A stretch of DNA of 64,000 nt from Candidatus Eisenbacteria bacterium (GTDB lineage Bacteria; Eisenbacteria; RBG-16-71-46): assembly GCA_020847735.1 (NCBI GenBank), contig JADLBL010000008.1, positions 102,605 to 166,604 of the forward strand, read 5' to 3'. Under the pieces are notes generated by a model that was given only the letters and a program-made list of their open reading frames with translations, had not been told where the DNA came from and made no database searches. The position numbers and the translations under genes were made by a program. Positions 1-8,516 of this stretch are shown in pieces (within the stretch, counting starts at the first letter, position 1; each line of letters begins with the position of its first letter).

Positions 1-392
1 GGGAGACTCACCTTGCCTGAGCACACCCTGACCGCGTGCTCCAGCGGAAACTGGTCGTCCATGTCTGCGAGTTCGGAAATGGCAAGCACGATCCGCGCGT
101 CAGTCCGGTCGAGGATCAGAGTCGGAGCGGTGTAGTCCTCATGCAGCAGGTAGCGCTTGCCTGACTTGCCGCCTTTGAGCCCGAAATAGTTCTGTCGAAG
201 GAAGACGGCACAGGCATCATCGATCACCTCTCGGTCGGGGCTTTCCTTCGCCCCGAAGTGCCGAGACAGCTCTTCGCTGATCTGGCGCTTCGTGAGGCCA
301 TGCCCGGCCTGCGGGCCGCGAACATCTGACTTGCGGCCCTGCACATTGTCGTGTGCCACAACGTAGAGAATCTTCGCGAAGTCGGCTCTCAC
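1..392 (-). CDS. Hypothetical protein, N-terminal part (runs off window)
   Basis: An open minus-strand frame begins with GTG at 392 and continues without a stop to the window edge, giving 130 residues. The protein starts MRADFAKILYVVAHDN and continues with mixed polar/hydrophobic sequence containing 'LTKRQISEELSRHFG', which could be a small helical or winged-helix segment. An ATG two codons upstream is followed at once by TGA, so GTG is the only usable start nearby. No family is recognised. It is divergent from the AbiTii gene at 743, so it may belong to the same island, but nothing in the sequence shows a function. Confidence 0.5.
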   Translation of the reverse strand, partial: MRADFAKILYVVAHDNVQGRKSDVRGPQAGHGLTKRQISEELSRHFGAKESPDREVIDDACAVFLRQNYFGLKGGKSGKRYLLHEDYTAPTLILDRTDARIVLAISELADMDDQFPLEHAVRVCSGKVSL

Positions 393-742
393 GTCATGCC
401 CCCTGGTGGATACGGCGGCTCTCGTGGCTGGGGTGGACGCCACCGAAGGATCTTTGAGGTGCACTTCTCGGGCGGATCTCAGAGGTTCACGGCAATGCTC
501 CGCGGCCCCGCATGGTCTCGCTCCGAATTTCGTCTCTTGACGGAGTCTCGCCCCCCCGCCTTCAAAGCAGACCGGGAAGGCCGTGTATTCTAGAACATGA
601 AGTTGAGCGACAACAGTCGGCTCCGCGACCCTGTATCGTGGCCCGCGACCAGCCTTGCCCTGTTGACTTGGGGCCCTGGTGTCGGGAGGTGCTGGGCCCA
701 GCTCAGGTTGCATCTCTCCACGTCGTCAAGGAAGGAGCACCG
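393..742. other. Divergent intergenic region
   Basis: A 350-base gap between the leftward gene starting at 392 and the AbiTii gene starting at 743. Short frames cross it, but none has a ribosome-binding site or a recognisable product. It presumably holds the promoters of both flanking genes; I see no convincing -35/-10 pair, repeat or RNA structure. Confidence 0.4.
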
Positions 743-1642
743 ATGGCTTCGATCGTCCTTGAACTTCAGCAGGATGCGCTCGACCGCACCGTCCGCGTCT
801 CCGACCTGCTGCGGAAAGCGCTCGTCGTCGCTCGAAAGCTCGGACTCACTGAGATTCAAGGGTGGCTTGAGCACGAACTCAATGGCTACGCCGCATCCGA
901 GCAGTGTCCCCAGTACCGCGAGGTCACGGGCCGTGTGATGGGATGGAACCCATATCGGGGGTGGATTCCCGTCGGCTTCAACGACGCCGAGGACCAGAAG
1001 CGACTCTCGGCTCGGAAGTGTGGGCAATCGATCGCAGAGCTCGAATCGCTCGTTACCGACTCAGGTAGAGATTCGGGCTACCACATGCCCTTCCCCGTGG
1101 ACCAGACGCTCCGCCTCAGTTCCGGCCTCGAGTTGCGCACGCAACTCAGCCTCTTCACGCAGCGGTCAGCCCTCGTCGGGATCATCGACTCGGTGCGAAA
1201 CACGGTCCTCGATTGGGCGCTGAAGCTCGAAGAAGGCGGTGTCTTGGGTGAGGGGCTGACCTTCTCTCCAACTGAGAAGGCAGCAGCGGCGACTGCAACG
1301 CACAATGTGACCAACTTCTACGGAGCTGTCTCCGGAGTGCAGGTTCAGCAGGCGGGGAGCAACGCGATTCAGCTCTCGACTACCCTGCCCGATCCCGAGG
1401 CTTTGGGAGCGTTCTTAGAGCAGATCCGAGCGGAGACACCAAAGCTGGGACTCAGCACCGAGTTGCAGGCCGAACTCGTAGCCGAAGCGGACACTCTCGA
1501 GATTCAGGCTCGCTCGCCTCGCCCAAAGCCGACAATCATCAAGGAGAGCCTGCGTTCGGTTCGCACGATCCTCGAAGGCGCAGCCGGTGGGGCTGCGGGG
1601 CAGGCTCTGCTCGTGGGCCTGACGAAGCTACTCGGGGGCTGA
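743..1642 (+). CDS. AbiTii domain protein (abortive-infection type)
   Basis: The 299-residue product opens with 'SIVLELQQDALDRTVRVSDL', followed by 'LRKALVVARKLGLTEIQGWL', the characteristic N-terminal AbiTii helical domain (about residues 3-50). A central portion contains 'NVTNFYGAVSGVQVQQ', and the C-terminus ends in a glycine/alanine-rich hydrophobic helix (GGAAGQALLVGLTKLLGG). The ATG at 743 is preceded by GAAGGAG at good spacing; the frame stays open upstream to 512, but that part has no family resemblance. The gene stands alone on the plus strand in an island of defence and mobile genes, which suits an abortive-infection role. The family is known only by association with phage defence; the biochemical activity is not evident from the sequence. 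Confidence 0.8.
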   Translation: MASIVLELQQDALDRTVRVSDLLRKALVVARKLGLTEIQGWLEHELNGYAASEQCPQYREVTGRVMGWNPYRGWIPVGFNDAEDQKRLSARKCGQSIAELESLVTDSGRDSGYHMPFPVDQTLRLSSGLELRTQLSLFTQRSALVGIIDSVRNTVLDWALKLEEGGVLGEGLTFSPTEKAAAATATHNVTNFYGAVSGVQVQQAGSNAIQLSTTLPDPEALGAFLEQIRAETPKLGLSTELQAELVAEADTLEIQARSPRPKPTIIKESLRSVRTILEGAAGGAAGQALLVGLTKLLGG

Positions 1643-1673
1643 GCGACTTCTGCGCAGCCTGGACAGGTGAAAG

Positions 1674-1699
1674 GAGGCCGTCCATTGCCGGACGGCCTC
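1674..1699. terminator. Bidirectional hairpin terminator
   Basis: A perfect 10-bp stem (GAGGCCGTCC at 1674-1683 and its complement at 1690-1699) with a six-base loop lies between the convergent AbiTii and DUF932 genes. A run of six A lies just right of it at 1703-1708. It is a plausible terminator for both genes, though neither side has an ideal U-tract. Confidence 0.6.
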
Positions 1700-1712
1700 G
1701 CGAAAAAACGGT

Positions 1713-2132
1713 TCAGTTGAGCGCAAGCTCTCTGCGGAACATCGCCGACAACCGCAGGCTCCCCTCCATCTGCGCGTGCGGCGCGTTGGCCTTCTGCACC
1801 TCCGTGAAGGCGTTGAAGAGCGACCAGGCCGTCCTCGGCGCGAACTCCGGGTGCGGAGGCTCCTCCCAGGCCTCGATCACCTTGGGGAGTCGCGAGGCTG
1901 GCAGGACGCGCGCGCGGATCGCCTCGACCATGATGTGATGCGCGTGAGCCTGCGGGAGATCGAGGGCCTTCATCGCCGCGATCTCCGCGTCCATGCGCTC
2001 CCGCATGGACGAGACCTGCCCGAGCATCCGGTAGATCAGGTCCGGCAGGTCGCGGAACACGTTGATCGTGTGTTTCCGGCTCATGGACACCTCACCTGAG
2101 AAGGCGAGGTTGTCGCAGACGAAGCAGCGACT
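1713..2132 (-). pseudogene. DUF932 protein, 3' half (gene split by insertion)
   Basis: The frame ending at 1713 encodes 139 residues of a DUF932 (phage/plasmid-like) C-terminal half: 'SRCFVCDNLAFSGEV', then 'HTINVFRDLPDLIYRM', then 'AWSLFNAFTEVQKANAPHAQ' and a conserved 'SLRLSAMFRREL' tail. An ATG at 2090 could start a 125-residue product, but the family signature continues upstream in frame to 2132, where it meets a TAA (2133-2135) belonging to inserted DNA. The missing N-terminal half is found in the same orientation at 11385-11696, and joining the two restores the expected 'GSR-CFVCDNLAF' junction. I therefore read this as one gene interrupted by a 9.25-kb element. DUF932 proteins are typical of plasmids, phages and integrative elements; their molecular role is unknown. 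Confidence 0.85.
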
Positions 2133-2154
2133 TTATGGGCAGTTGCACATTATG
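2133..2154 (+). repeat. Left terminal repeat of the trio element
   Basis: The element begins with TTATGGGCA at 2133, and a second TTATG lies at 2150-2154. Reading inward, both match the motif repeated at the right end (minus-strand TTATG at 11384, 11358 and 11341). These are the likely core and accessory recombinase sites of the inverted end. The boundary is set by where DUF932 coding similarity resumes. Confidence 0.6.
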
Positions 2155-2159
2155 CTCAG

Positions 2160-2204
2160 AAGGTCAGGGAGCCCGGCGCAGTACGCCGACTTCTCCCTGG
2201 CCTT
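2160..2204. terminator. Stem-loop downstream of the cargo operon
   Basis: Arms at 2160-2171 and 2193-2204 pair at 11 of 12 positions plus one G-U, with a 21-base loop. It lies downstream of the leftward 2291-5158 gene pair and just inside the element's left end. There is no clear U-tract, so it may be a terminator or a structural part of the element end. A short sequence in its loop (GCGCAGTACGCC) recurs in similar form near 2269-2283. Confidence 0.4.
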
Positions 2205-2290
2205 CCTTCACATAACTACTCCCACCTGAACCTCGCACGCCCACTCGACTACTGCGCGGCCTTAAGGGTCCGCCCAGTACGCAGTCACTT

Positions 2291-2809
2291 CTACCTGCGC
2301 TTGCGGATTTCGGAGATCATGGCCGAACGCGTGCCCATGTCTAGCCTGGTCCCGTGTTTGAGGACGATTGTGCAGGTCACCTTGTCACCGGGCATCGCCC
2401 CCAGCGCGGCGTCATCACCGACGCTATGGCCGCGGCCAGAAGCGGACCACGACGCCACGACTGCGACCCGAATTGAAGCTGGCTTCCTCGCTGTCATGGT
2501 CAGCCGATACGATCCGGTCGTCGGTTCTCGGACGTAGAATCTGGTGTAGTCGAGGCTGTCCGGCACCCCGCCTACCTCGGGAACGTCGAGTCGCTGACAT
2601 CCTTTGAAGGTGCTCTCCCTTCCCGCTGGAGTGATCAGGCTGGCGCGCCCTGCTGGGTCAAGTAGTACAAGGTCAGCGTACATCCCGGTCACGGTGATGG
2701 AGAGATACGCGTCGGGCCTAGGCCCGCTACGCTCTACGATGGGGGCTGCGGCCGCTAGTGCCAAGATGGACAGTACGAAAAGGACAAGAGCCAATGGTCG
2801 CTGGAGCAT
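2291..2809 (-). CDS. Exported hypothetical protein
   Basis: A 172-residue product with an N-terminal signal peptide (MLQRPLALVLFVLSILALAAAA, cleavage likely after the AAA run). The mature part is predicted beta-rich, with 'AYLSITVTGMYADLVLLDPA' and 'GSYRLTMTARKPASIRVAVV', reminiscent of a small extracellular sandwich domain. No catalytic motif is seen. Its ATG directly follows the TAG stop of the upstream secreted protein (2812-2810), so the two are surely co-transcribed and probably act together outside the cytoplasm. Both lie inside the trio element and are candidate cargo. No family is recognised. Confidence 0.7.
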   Translation of the reverse strand: MLQRPLALVLFVLSILALAAAAPIVERSGPRPDAYLSITVTGMYADLVLLDPAGRASLITPAGRESTFKGCQRLDVPEVGGVPDSLDYTRFYVREPTTGSYRLTMTARKPASIRVAVVASWSASGRGHSVGDDAALGAMPGDKVTCTIVLKHGTRLDMGTRSAMISEIRKRR

Positions 2810-5158
2810 CTACTCGCTCCGAGAGTCGAGACGCAAGCAACGCGCCACGATGGTCTCACCGGCGGCCTGAAGGCGAACGAAGTACAGCCCAGCCCGCATG
2901 AGAGTTCCAACGTCCCCGCGCCCATCCCACACCTCAACGTACGACCCGGCCGCGAGGACTCCGTCGGTCAGGGTGCGCACCCGTCGTCCGCTCACATCGT
3001 AGATGTCGATGCGGCTCTTTCCACCGAAGGGCAGATTGAACGCGATTCGGGAACTCCCCGCCGAAGGATTGGGCGCAATGCGCATACGCAGGCTCGACGG
3101 GGTTGCTTCCTCAAGCACCCCGACGGTCGAGTTCAGGGTGAGGGCGACAGGGTTCGGCGCTGCGGGGTCGACCGTCATGCCGAAGTAGCCCCTGCCACCG
3201 TTAGAGAGCGTTGCGCTCACGGCGACACCGCGCGCGGAGCCAAGGCCGTCTCGGTAGGTTGCGCTAAGTGCCATCGCCCCCGCGGCGGACGCCGTAGCTG
3301 TAAGCGCATAGGTCGTGGGGCCACTTACCGGCAAAACGATGAGATCGGCTGGGACGTTGTCAGAGGCCGGTGCTGTGGAGTTCCCAGGCTGCGCTTGTCG
3401 GACGGCGATGGCACCCGGAATGTTTGTTGAGTAGTCGTCGGTCACGGAATCGTAGGTGAGCACCTCGCCACCCGAACCCGTGAATTGCAGGTGCGCGTTT
3501 CCCGTCTGCCAGAGAGTCACGGTCGCGGGTTCAGTCTGAACGCCCGTTGCCGCAAAGGGGCCAGCCTGGGGCTCGGATCCGGGAAGTAGGCGTCCAACCC
3601 ACGCACCAACAAAGCGATTTGCGTAGGACGCGAAGAGACTCGAGAGACCTGTCAGGTCAATCGGATTTGCGATCCCATACGTGCCGCGCGCCGCATGAGC
3701 TGACACGAACGCGGGACGCCATCCCGCTGACAGCACCCAGTGGGGGTTGGTCTTGCTTTCGCCGACGAAGAGAAGCGACGGCAGCGAATCGATCATCGCC
3801 GATTCCACTGCCTGCGCGGGGCTGTGTGAGGGCCCAAAGTAATCAAAGCCCAGCTTGGTCGTGCTCGTCGCAGTCGCGAGTCTCGCGACCTTGTCCACGT
3901 TCACCCCGCGGTACACCCATCCCTGCTGCCCCGGAGCAATCGGCAAACCCAAGTCGGGATGCGTGAGAATCAGGGCGTGAGCGCTGTCCACCACGGTGAA
4001 AGTGGCCAAGGCACCGCTGTAGTTCTCCGAAGTGCGATTCACGACGAAATCCGACCAGTTGCTAATCGCCAGGGAGGGCAATCCTGGCGGCGGGCTAATG
4101 GTCACTGTATCGCCCACGGCCTGCCCGCTTACTGCGACAATCTTGCACACGGCCTCGGGCTCGAAGCCTTGGTCCATCTGCATCGCGGCGTTCAGGGCAG
4201 GAACGCTGATCGGCGTTCCAACGTAAGTAAGCGCCGTAGCCAGATCAGCAAGGAAACAGCCGTACCCTCCGACCGTATGGTACGAGCCGACGATTGCTCC
4301 CGTCACGGGATCCTTGTAGCCACCATAATCATCACCGGAATAGGATTGCCCGCTCTGGTATTGTGGCACGATGCCCGCCCCCGTGCGGCTCTGCAGGTCG
4401 AATCGTGGCCACAGCGAGACCGCGTATAGTCTGCACCCCGCGTAGATGTGCGGCACGAAAGTACTGCAGAAGTGATCCAGGCTGATTGCCTCGACGCGGA
4501 TCTTGCTGACCTTCTTCGGGACGCGTGGCAGGCGCAGTTCCTGCATGTCCAGGTAGTAGCCACCCGAGGCATAGAGCTGAACGACTAGCGGATCGTACGG
4601 CAAGCTTGTTGCCGGGAAGATGACGGTTGAGCCGCAGTTCACGTTGCTCTGAACGAAGTTGCGCACGTGCTGCTCGACGTTCAGTGTCGCAGCCCACGTC
4701 GAATTGTCCTCGTAGGTTACGGTCACGGTCGTCAGCGGCTTCAGGAAGTCGTAGAACTGATCGAATCCCGCGAAGACTAAGTAGGCGTTCACGCTGACGG
4801 CGACTGAAGTCGTCAGCCGCGGTGGGATGACGGCAAACTCGGCGTACGACGCTGGCGTTGCGCCGTTGACCTCCATGCCGGTTGCATCGTTGGGCTGGAG
4901 ATTCAGGAGCGCCACTGTGTCCGTCACGCTTCCCACTGTGTGGAGCACCAAGTAGGCGGTGTCACTGAGCGACACCGGATAGAGGTTGACGTGATCCGTG
5001 GTGCCCGCCGCTCCACTTCGGTCGGCGTAAAGCGAGAACGTCTTGAACGCCGCGGCGTCGTTCGATGGCTGCGCCTGACCAACAGCGAGGCGGGCATCGC
5101 TCGCAATGGCAAGAAGTACAACGAGCACTACGCTCTTTGCTTGCACGCGAGTCGTCAT
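2810..5158 (-). CDS. Large secreted protein with C-terminal FlgD-type sorting domain
   Basis: The 782-residue protein starts at an ATG (5158) preceded by GGAGG; the frame stays open upstream but without signal-peptide character. It has a signal peptide (MTTRVQAKSVVLVVLLAIAS...), a long beta-rich body including 'VGGYGCFLADLATALTYVGT' (a possible papain-like Cys-protease core: Gly-Cys-x2-Ala), and a last ~85 residues of FlgD Ig-like type (IAPNPSAGSSRIAFNLP, then IDIYDVSGRRVRTLTDG, GLYFVRLQAAGE). Such C-termini mark secreted or surface proteins in FCB-group bacteria. It is the first gene of a two-gene unit with the exported protein at 2291-2809. The enzymatic role is uncertain; the cysteine-protease idea rests only on a short motif. 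Confidence 0.75.
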   Translation of the reverse strand: MTTRVQAKSVVLVVLLAIASDARLAVGQAQPSNDAAAFKTFSLYADRSGAAGTTDHVNLYPVSLSDTAYLVLHTVGSVTDTVALLNLQPNDATGMEVNGATPASYAEFAVIPPRLTTSVAVSVNAYLVFAGFDQFYDFLKPLTTVTVTYEDNSTWAATLNVEQHVRNFVQSNVNCGSTVIFPATSLPYDPLVVQLYASGGYYLDMQELRLPRVPKKVSKIRVEAISLDHFCSTFVPHIYAGCRLYAVSLWPRFDLQSRTGAGIVPQYQSGQSYSGDDYGGYKDPVTGAIVGSYHTVGGYGCFLADLATALTYVGTPISVPALNAAMQMDQGFEPEAVCKIVAVSGQAVGDTVTISPPPGLPSLAISNWSDFVVNRTSENYSGALATFTVVDSAHALILTHPDLGLPIAPGQQGWVYRGVNVDKVARLATATSTTKLGFDYFGPSHSPAQAVESAMIDSLPSLLFVGESKTNPHWVLSAGWRPAFVSAHAARGTYGIANPIDLTGLSSLFASYANRFVGAWVGRLLPGSEPQAGPFAATGVQTEPATVTLWQTGNAHLQFTGSGGEVLTYDSVTDDYSTNIPGAIAVRQAQPGNSTAPASDNVPADLIVLPVSGPTTYALTATASAAGAMALSATYRDGLGSARGVAVSATLSNGGRGYFGMTVDPAAPNPVALTLNSTVGVLEEATPSSLRMRIAPNPSAGSSRIAFNLPFGGKSRIDIYDVSGRRVRTLTDGVLAAGSYVEVWDGRGDVGTLMRAGLYFVRLQAAGETIVARCLRLDSRSE

Positions 5159-5310
5159 CGCGGCCCTCCGTTTGGGCGCGAGGTGCCGGCTTGCTCGCTG
5201 AGCCGGCATCGCCGGCCCCGGCACGGATGTGCGTCGAGAGCGAGAACCGCTCGCCCCTTGAGAGCTAAGACTACACCCGGTGCGACACGGGTCAATGCCT
5301 CCTTGGTGGA

Positions 5311-6327
5311 TCACAGCGAGTCAAGCCACGCCAACAGCGCCGCATCCCTCCTCCATCGTGGCGGCCGTGATGGACGCGCAATGCCATCGACCTGCTCAAG
5401 AGCCTGTCGCTTGGTCTCGACATTCGCCTGAGCGTAGAGGAACGTCGTGTCGAGGTGCGAGTGCCCCAGCCAGCTCTGGATCACGGTGACGTCGACGCCG
5501 GCGGCGACGAGGTGGACGGCCGCCGTGTGCCGGAACGTGTGCGGCGTGACGCGCTTCTCGCGCAGGTGCGGATGCAGTCGCTCGGCGGCGATCACGTACT
5601 GGCGGAGCCGAAGCCGCACACCCGAGGCGTGTAGTGGCTGGCCAAAGCGGTTGGTGAAGAGCGGCTCATCCAGGCCACGCGGACAGCGCCCGAGCAAGGC
5701 GCCGATGAGGTCGGCGGTCTCGGGCCAGAGCGGGCAGATGCGTTCCTTCCGGCCCTTCCCCATGAAGCGGACCTGGGCCGGAGCATCGAGCCGGGTGGCG
5801 CTCGGCGTCAGGGTGAGGGCTTCCTGAATCCGGGCGCCGGTGTTGTAGAGCAGCGCCAACAGTGCGTGGTCACGCTGGCCGGTGAGACTCTTCCGATCTG
5901 GCTGGGCCAGGATCGCGGCGACCTATTCGGGATCGAGGTAAGTGATCGATCGACGCGTCGACCGCTTTGTCGGAATCCTCAGCACGGCCGCACACTGCTC
6001 CGCCACGAATGGCTCGCGCGCGGCTACGAACAGGAAGAAGCTGCGCAGCGCCGCCAGCCGACAGTTGCGCGTGCTGACGCTGCCGTGCCGCACGCGCTCA
6101 ACATGCTCGAGGAACGCCAGCACCTCGACCGCAGTGAGATCAGCGAAACCGAGAGCGGCCACCTCGCGGCGGCGGCGTCCGGCCACAAAGCGCAGGAATA
6201 GGCGCCAGCTGTCGCGGTAGGCATGGATCGTGTGGGGTGAGGCGTCGCGCTGCCGGGCCAGCCAGTCGTGGAAGAATGCCTGGAGCAGTTGCGGGAGCGA
6301 CGGGGTCGTGAGCATGATGTCCTCCAT
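5311..6327 (-). pseudogene. Third recombinase of the trio (RitC type), amber-interrupted
   Basis: This is a 338-codon tyrosine recombinase read from ATG 6327 (or 6315). The N-terminal SAM-like DNA-binding domain (LLQAFFHDWLARQRDASPHT...) reaches 'SITYLDPE'. The next codon is TAG (5925-5923), after which the same frame continues with 'VAAILAQPDRKSLTGQRDHA' and the complete catalytic domain: Arg in NTGARIQEAL, Lys in MGKGRKERI, HTFRHTAA, then GHSHLDTTFLYAQ with the Tyr nucleophile. One base (GAG to TAG would restore Glu) separates this from an intact gene. A TTG at 5859 could give a catalytic-domain-only product of 182 residues. It overlaps the end of the second recombinase. Without suppression the full protein is not made. 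Confidence 0.8.
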
Positions 6328-7092
6328 CGAGGCTGGCGAGGAGCGCCGCACCGTGGGCGCGGAAACGCTCGCTCGCCAGGCCGAGCAACTCCTGGGTGAT
6401 GGTGAGATAGACGAGCGTCGCGTGGATGTCGCGGTGCCCGAGATAGGTTGAGAGGTAGGGCAGTCGGCTCTGCGGGTTGATCCCTTGTCGGTACCACTCG
6501 AGCATCCGGTGGACGACGAACGTGTGGCGAAGATCGTGGACGCGAGGCCCGCGACGGCCCGCCTCCGGCTTGAGGCCCGCGGCGCGGATGACGAGGCGCA
6601 GGAGTTGTTCGGCAGTGATGTACGCGTAGCCACCCGACTCGTGGCAGAACAGCCGCGCATCGGGCTGTTGCGAGAGCCCGGCCCGTGCTCGCAGTTCGAG
6701 GTAGTCGCTGAGGGCGGCCACAACCGTCGGCTTGATCGGCAATCGGCGGGACTTGAAGAACTTGGTCTCGCGGATCTCGAGCGAGTTCTCCCCGGGCCGG
6801 AGATCACGCAGTTCCAGCCCGACGATCTCGCCCATCCGCAGGCCGACGCAGTAGCCCAGGACGATCATGGTGTGGAGCGTCGGCGGACGCAGTGGAGCGT
6901 GCGGCGATGGGAACTCGCGTGCCGTGCGCAGCAGGAGCCCGATCTCTTCGCGCGAATAGATGTGCGGGCGGCGCCGCTGTCGGAGCACGGCTTGCTTCAG
7001 CAAGCGGTCGAGAGCCGGCGGAGCCGGGACCTGCTGGTCGACCCGCTGCAGGGCTCGCAATAGCGTCCGTCCGATCCGGACGTGTTCGTACT
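6140..7092 (-). pseudogene. Second recombinase of the trio (RitB type), 3' part
   Basis: This segment carries the catalytic part of the middle recombinase: 'YSREEIGLLLRTAREF', Arg in YCVGLRMGEIVGLEL, Lys in ETKFFKSRRLPI, HDLRHTFVVHRM, then LGHRDIHATLVYLTI with the Tyr nucleophile. Its reading frame comes out of the IS21 left end at 7092. Deleting the IS and one copy of GTACT joins 'PAVQY' from 9397-9984 to 'EHVRIGRTLLRALQRV' here without a frame change. The frame runs to 6140 and so overlaps the third recombinase by nearly 190 bases. The last ~60 residues look non-conserved and may reflect a lost stop or a frameshift. Confidence 0.8.
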
Positions 7093-7147
7093 TGTGAACG
7101 AACATGGAAAAGTGATCCATCCCGAACATTGAAAAGTAGACCACCCC
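7093..7147 (+). repeat. IS21 left terminal inverted repeat
   Basis: A 55-bp end starting TGTGAACGAACAT, with a second copy of the CGAACATTGAAAAGT motif further in (about 7123-7137). It pairs with the inverted right end at 9342-9396. Repeated internal motifs are the usual transposase-binding sites in IS21-family ends. Confidence 0.85.
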
Positions 7148-7238
7148 TGTCGGGGGGCTCCGCCGGGGCCACGACCCGACACGCCGTAGGCTGACCCTCC
7201 GAGAGGGCGCGTGGAGCGCCCCGGTCCGGAGGGAGCCG

Positions 7239-8516
7239 ATGGTCCGACAGGAGGTCTGGATGGACATCAAGCTGATGCACCGGCAGGGCCAGTCCCTGCG
7301 ACAGATCGCCCGGGTCACCGGGCTCTCCCGCGTGACGGTGCGACGCATCCTGAGCTCGCCGGCGCCCAAGGGCTATGGCCCGCGCCGACCGCGACCGAGC
7401 AAGTTGGAACCGTACGTTTCCCGGGTCGAGGCGCTGCTGGCCGAACGCCCGCGCTCGACCGCGAGTTGGTTGCACCGCCAACTCGGCCGCGAGGGCTTCG
7501 CCGGCTGCTACGAGACGGTGAAGCGCTGGGTCCGCGAGCGGCGACGCGAAGAGCGGGCTCGCGCACGAGCGTGCGTGCGCTTCGAGACTGCAGCCGGGAT
7601 CGAGGCGCAGTTCGACTGGAAGGGCCCGGTCCGCGGCCTGATCGAGGGGCAGCCTGGCCTGCCGGTGCACTTCTTCCGCTTCGTACTCGCGTGGTCGCGC
7701 GCGCGCTGGACGCTGGTCGTGCCCGACCTTCGGCTCGCCGCGACGCTGGCGGCGATCCGCTGGGCGTTCGAGCGTGCCGGCGGCGTGCCGGCCCGGCTGG
7801 TGCCCGACAACCCGAAGACGCTGGTGCTGCGGCCCAAGCCGCATCTCGAGATGCACCCGCAGTTCCTCGCGTTCTGCCGTCACTACGGCTGCGAGCCCGA
7901 CCCGGCCTGGCCGTATCACCCCGAGCGCAAGGGCAAGACCGAGCGATCGCTGCGGGACCTCGACGAGGAGGGCGTGCTCGGGACAACCTACCCGAGCGTC
8001 GCCGCGCTGCAGGCGGCGGTCAGCGGCGTCGACGCGCTGCGCTTGGAGCGCGTGCACACCACCACGGGCGAAGCCCCCGCGGCGCGACTCGAACGTGAGC
8101 GTGCGGCGTTGCAGCCGCTACCCGAGATCGCGTTCGATCCGCGCGTCGCCGAGATCCGGCGCGTCCTGTCCGACTGCACCGTCAGCCTGCACGGTGCGCG
8201 TTACTCGGTGCCCTACGTGCACGTCGGCCGACGCGTCGTGCTCAAGGCCGATCCGCTCGGGGACCAGCTCGAGATCTTCGCGGGCGCCGAGTGCGTGGCG
8301 CGTCATGCGCTGGCCTCGCGCGGCACCTGGACGGTGCTCGAGGAACACGTGGCGCCGCTGCGCCGGCCACGCTTCGAGCGGTTGCGCGAACGGGCTGCGG
8401 TCGCGACGCCCGCACCGACCCCGCCGGCGCCGCGATCGGTCGTGCCGTGGCCGCTCGAGCGCGTCGAGCAGCGCGACATCGCCGCGTACGAGCAGGCCGT
8501 GGGAGGTCCGCGATGA
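7239..8516 (+). CDS. istA: IS21-family transposase IstA
   Basis: A 425-residue transposase. An N-terminal helix-turn-helix (LRQIARVTGLSRVTVRRIL, about residues 20-40) precedes a DDE integrase core with 'AQFDWKG', 'VPDNPKT' and 'HPERKGKTERS' carrying the acidic triad. A C-terminal beta-rich DNA-binding part follows. The ATG at 7239 has GGAGGGAG just upstream. The stop overlaps the istB start (ATGA, 8513-8516), the usual translational coupling in IS21 elements. Length and order are normal for the family, and nothing suggests inactivation. Confidence 0.95.
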   Translation: MVRQEVWMDIKLMHRQGQSLRQIARVTGLSRVTVRRILSSPAPKGYGPRRPRPSKLEPYVSRVEALLAERPRSTASWLHRQLGREGFAGCYETVKRWVRERRREERARARACVRFETAAGIEAQFDWKGPVRGLIEGQPGLPVHFFRFVLAWSRARWTLVVPDLRLAATLAAIRWAFERAGGVPARLVPDNPKTLVLRPKPHLEMHPQFLAFCRHYGCEPDPAWPYHPERKGKTERSLRDLDEEGVLGTTYPSVAALQAAVSGVDALRLERVHTTTGEAPAARLERERAALQPLPEIAFDPRVAEIRRVLSDCTVSLHGARYSVPYVHVGRRVVLKADPLGDQLEIFAGAECVARHALASRGTWTVLEEHVAPLRRPRFERLRERAAVATPAPTPPAPRSVVPWPLERVEQRDIAAYEQAVGGPR

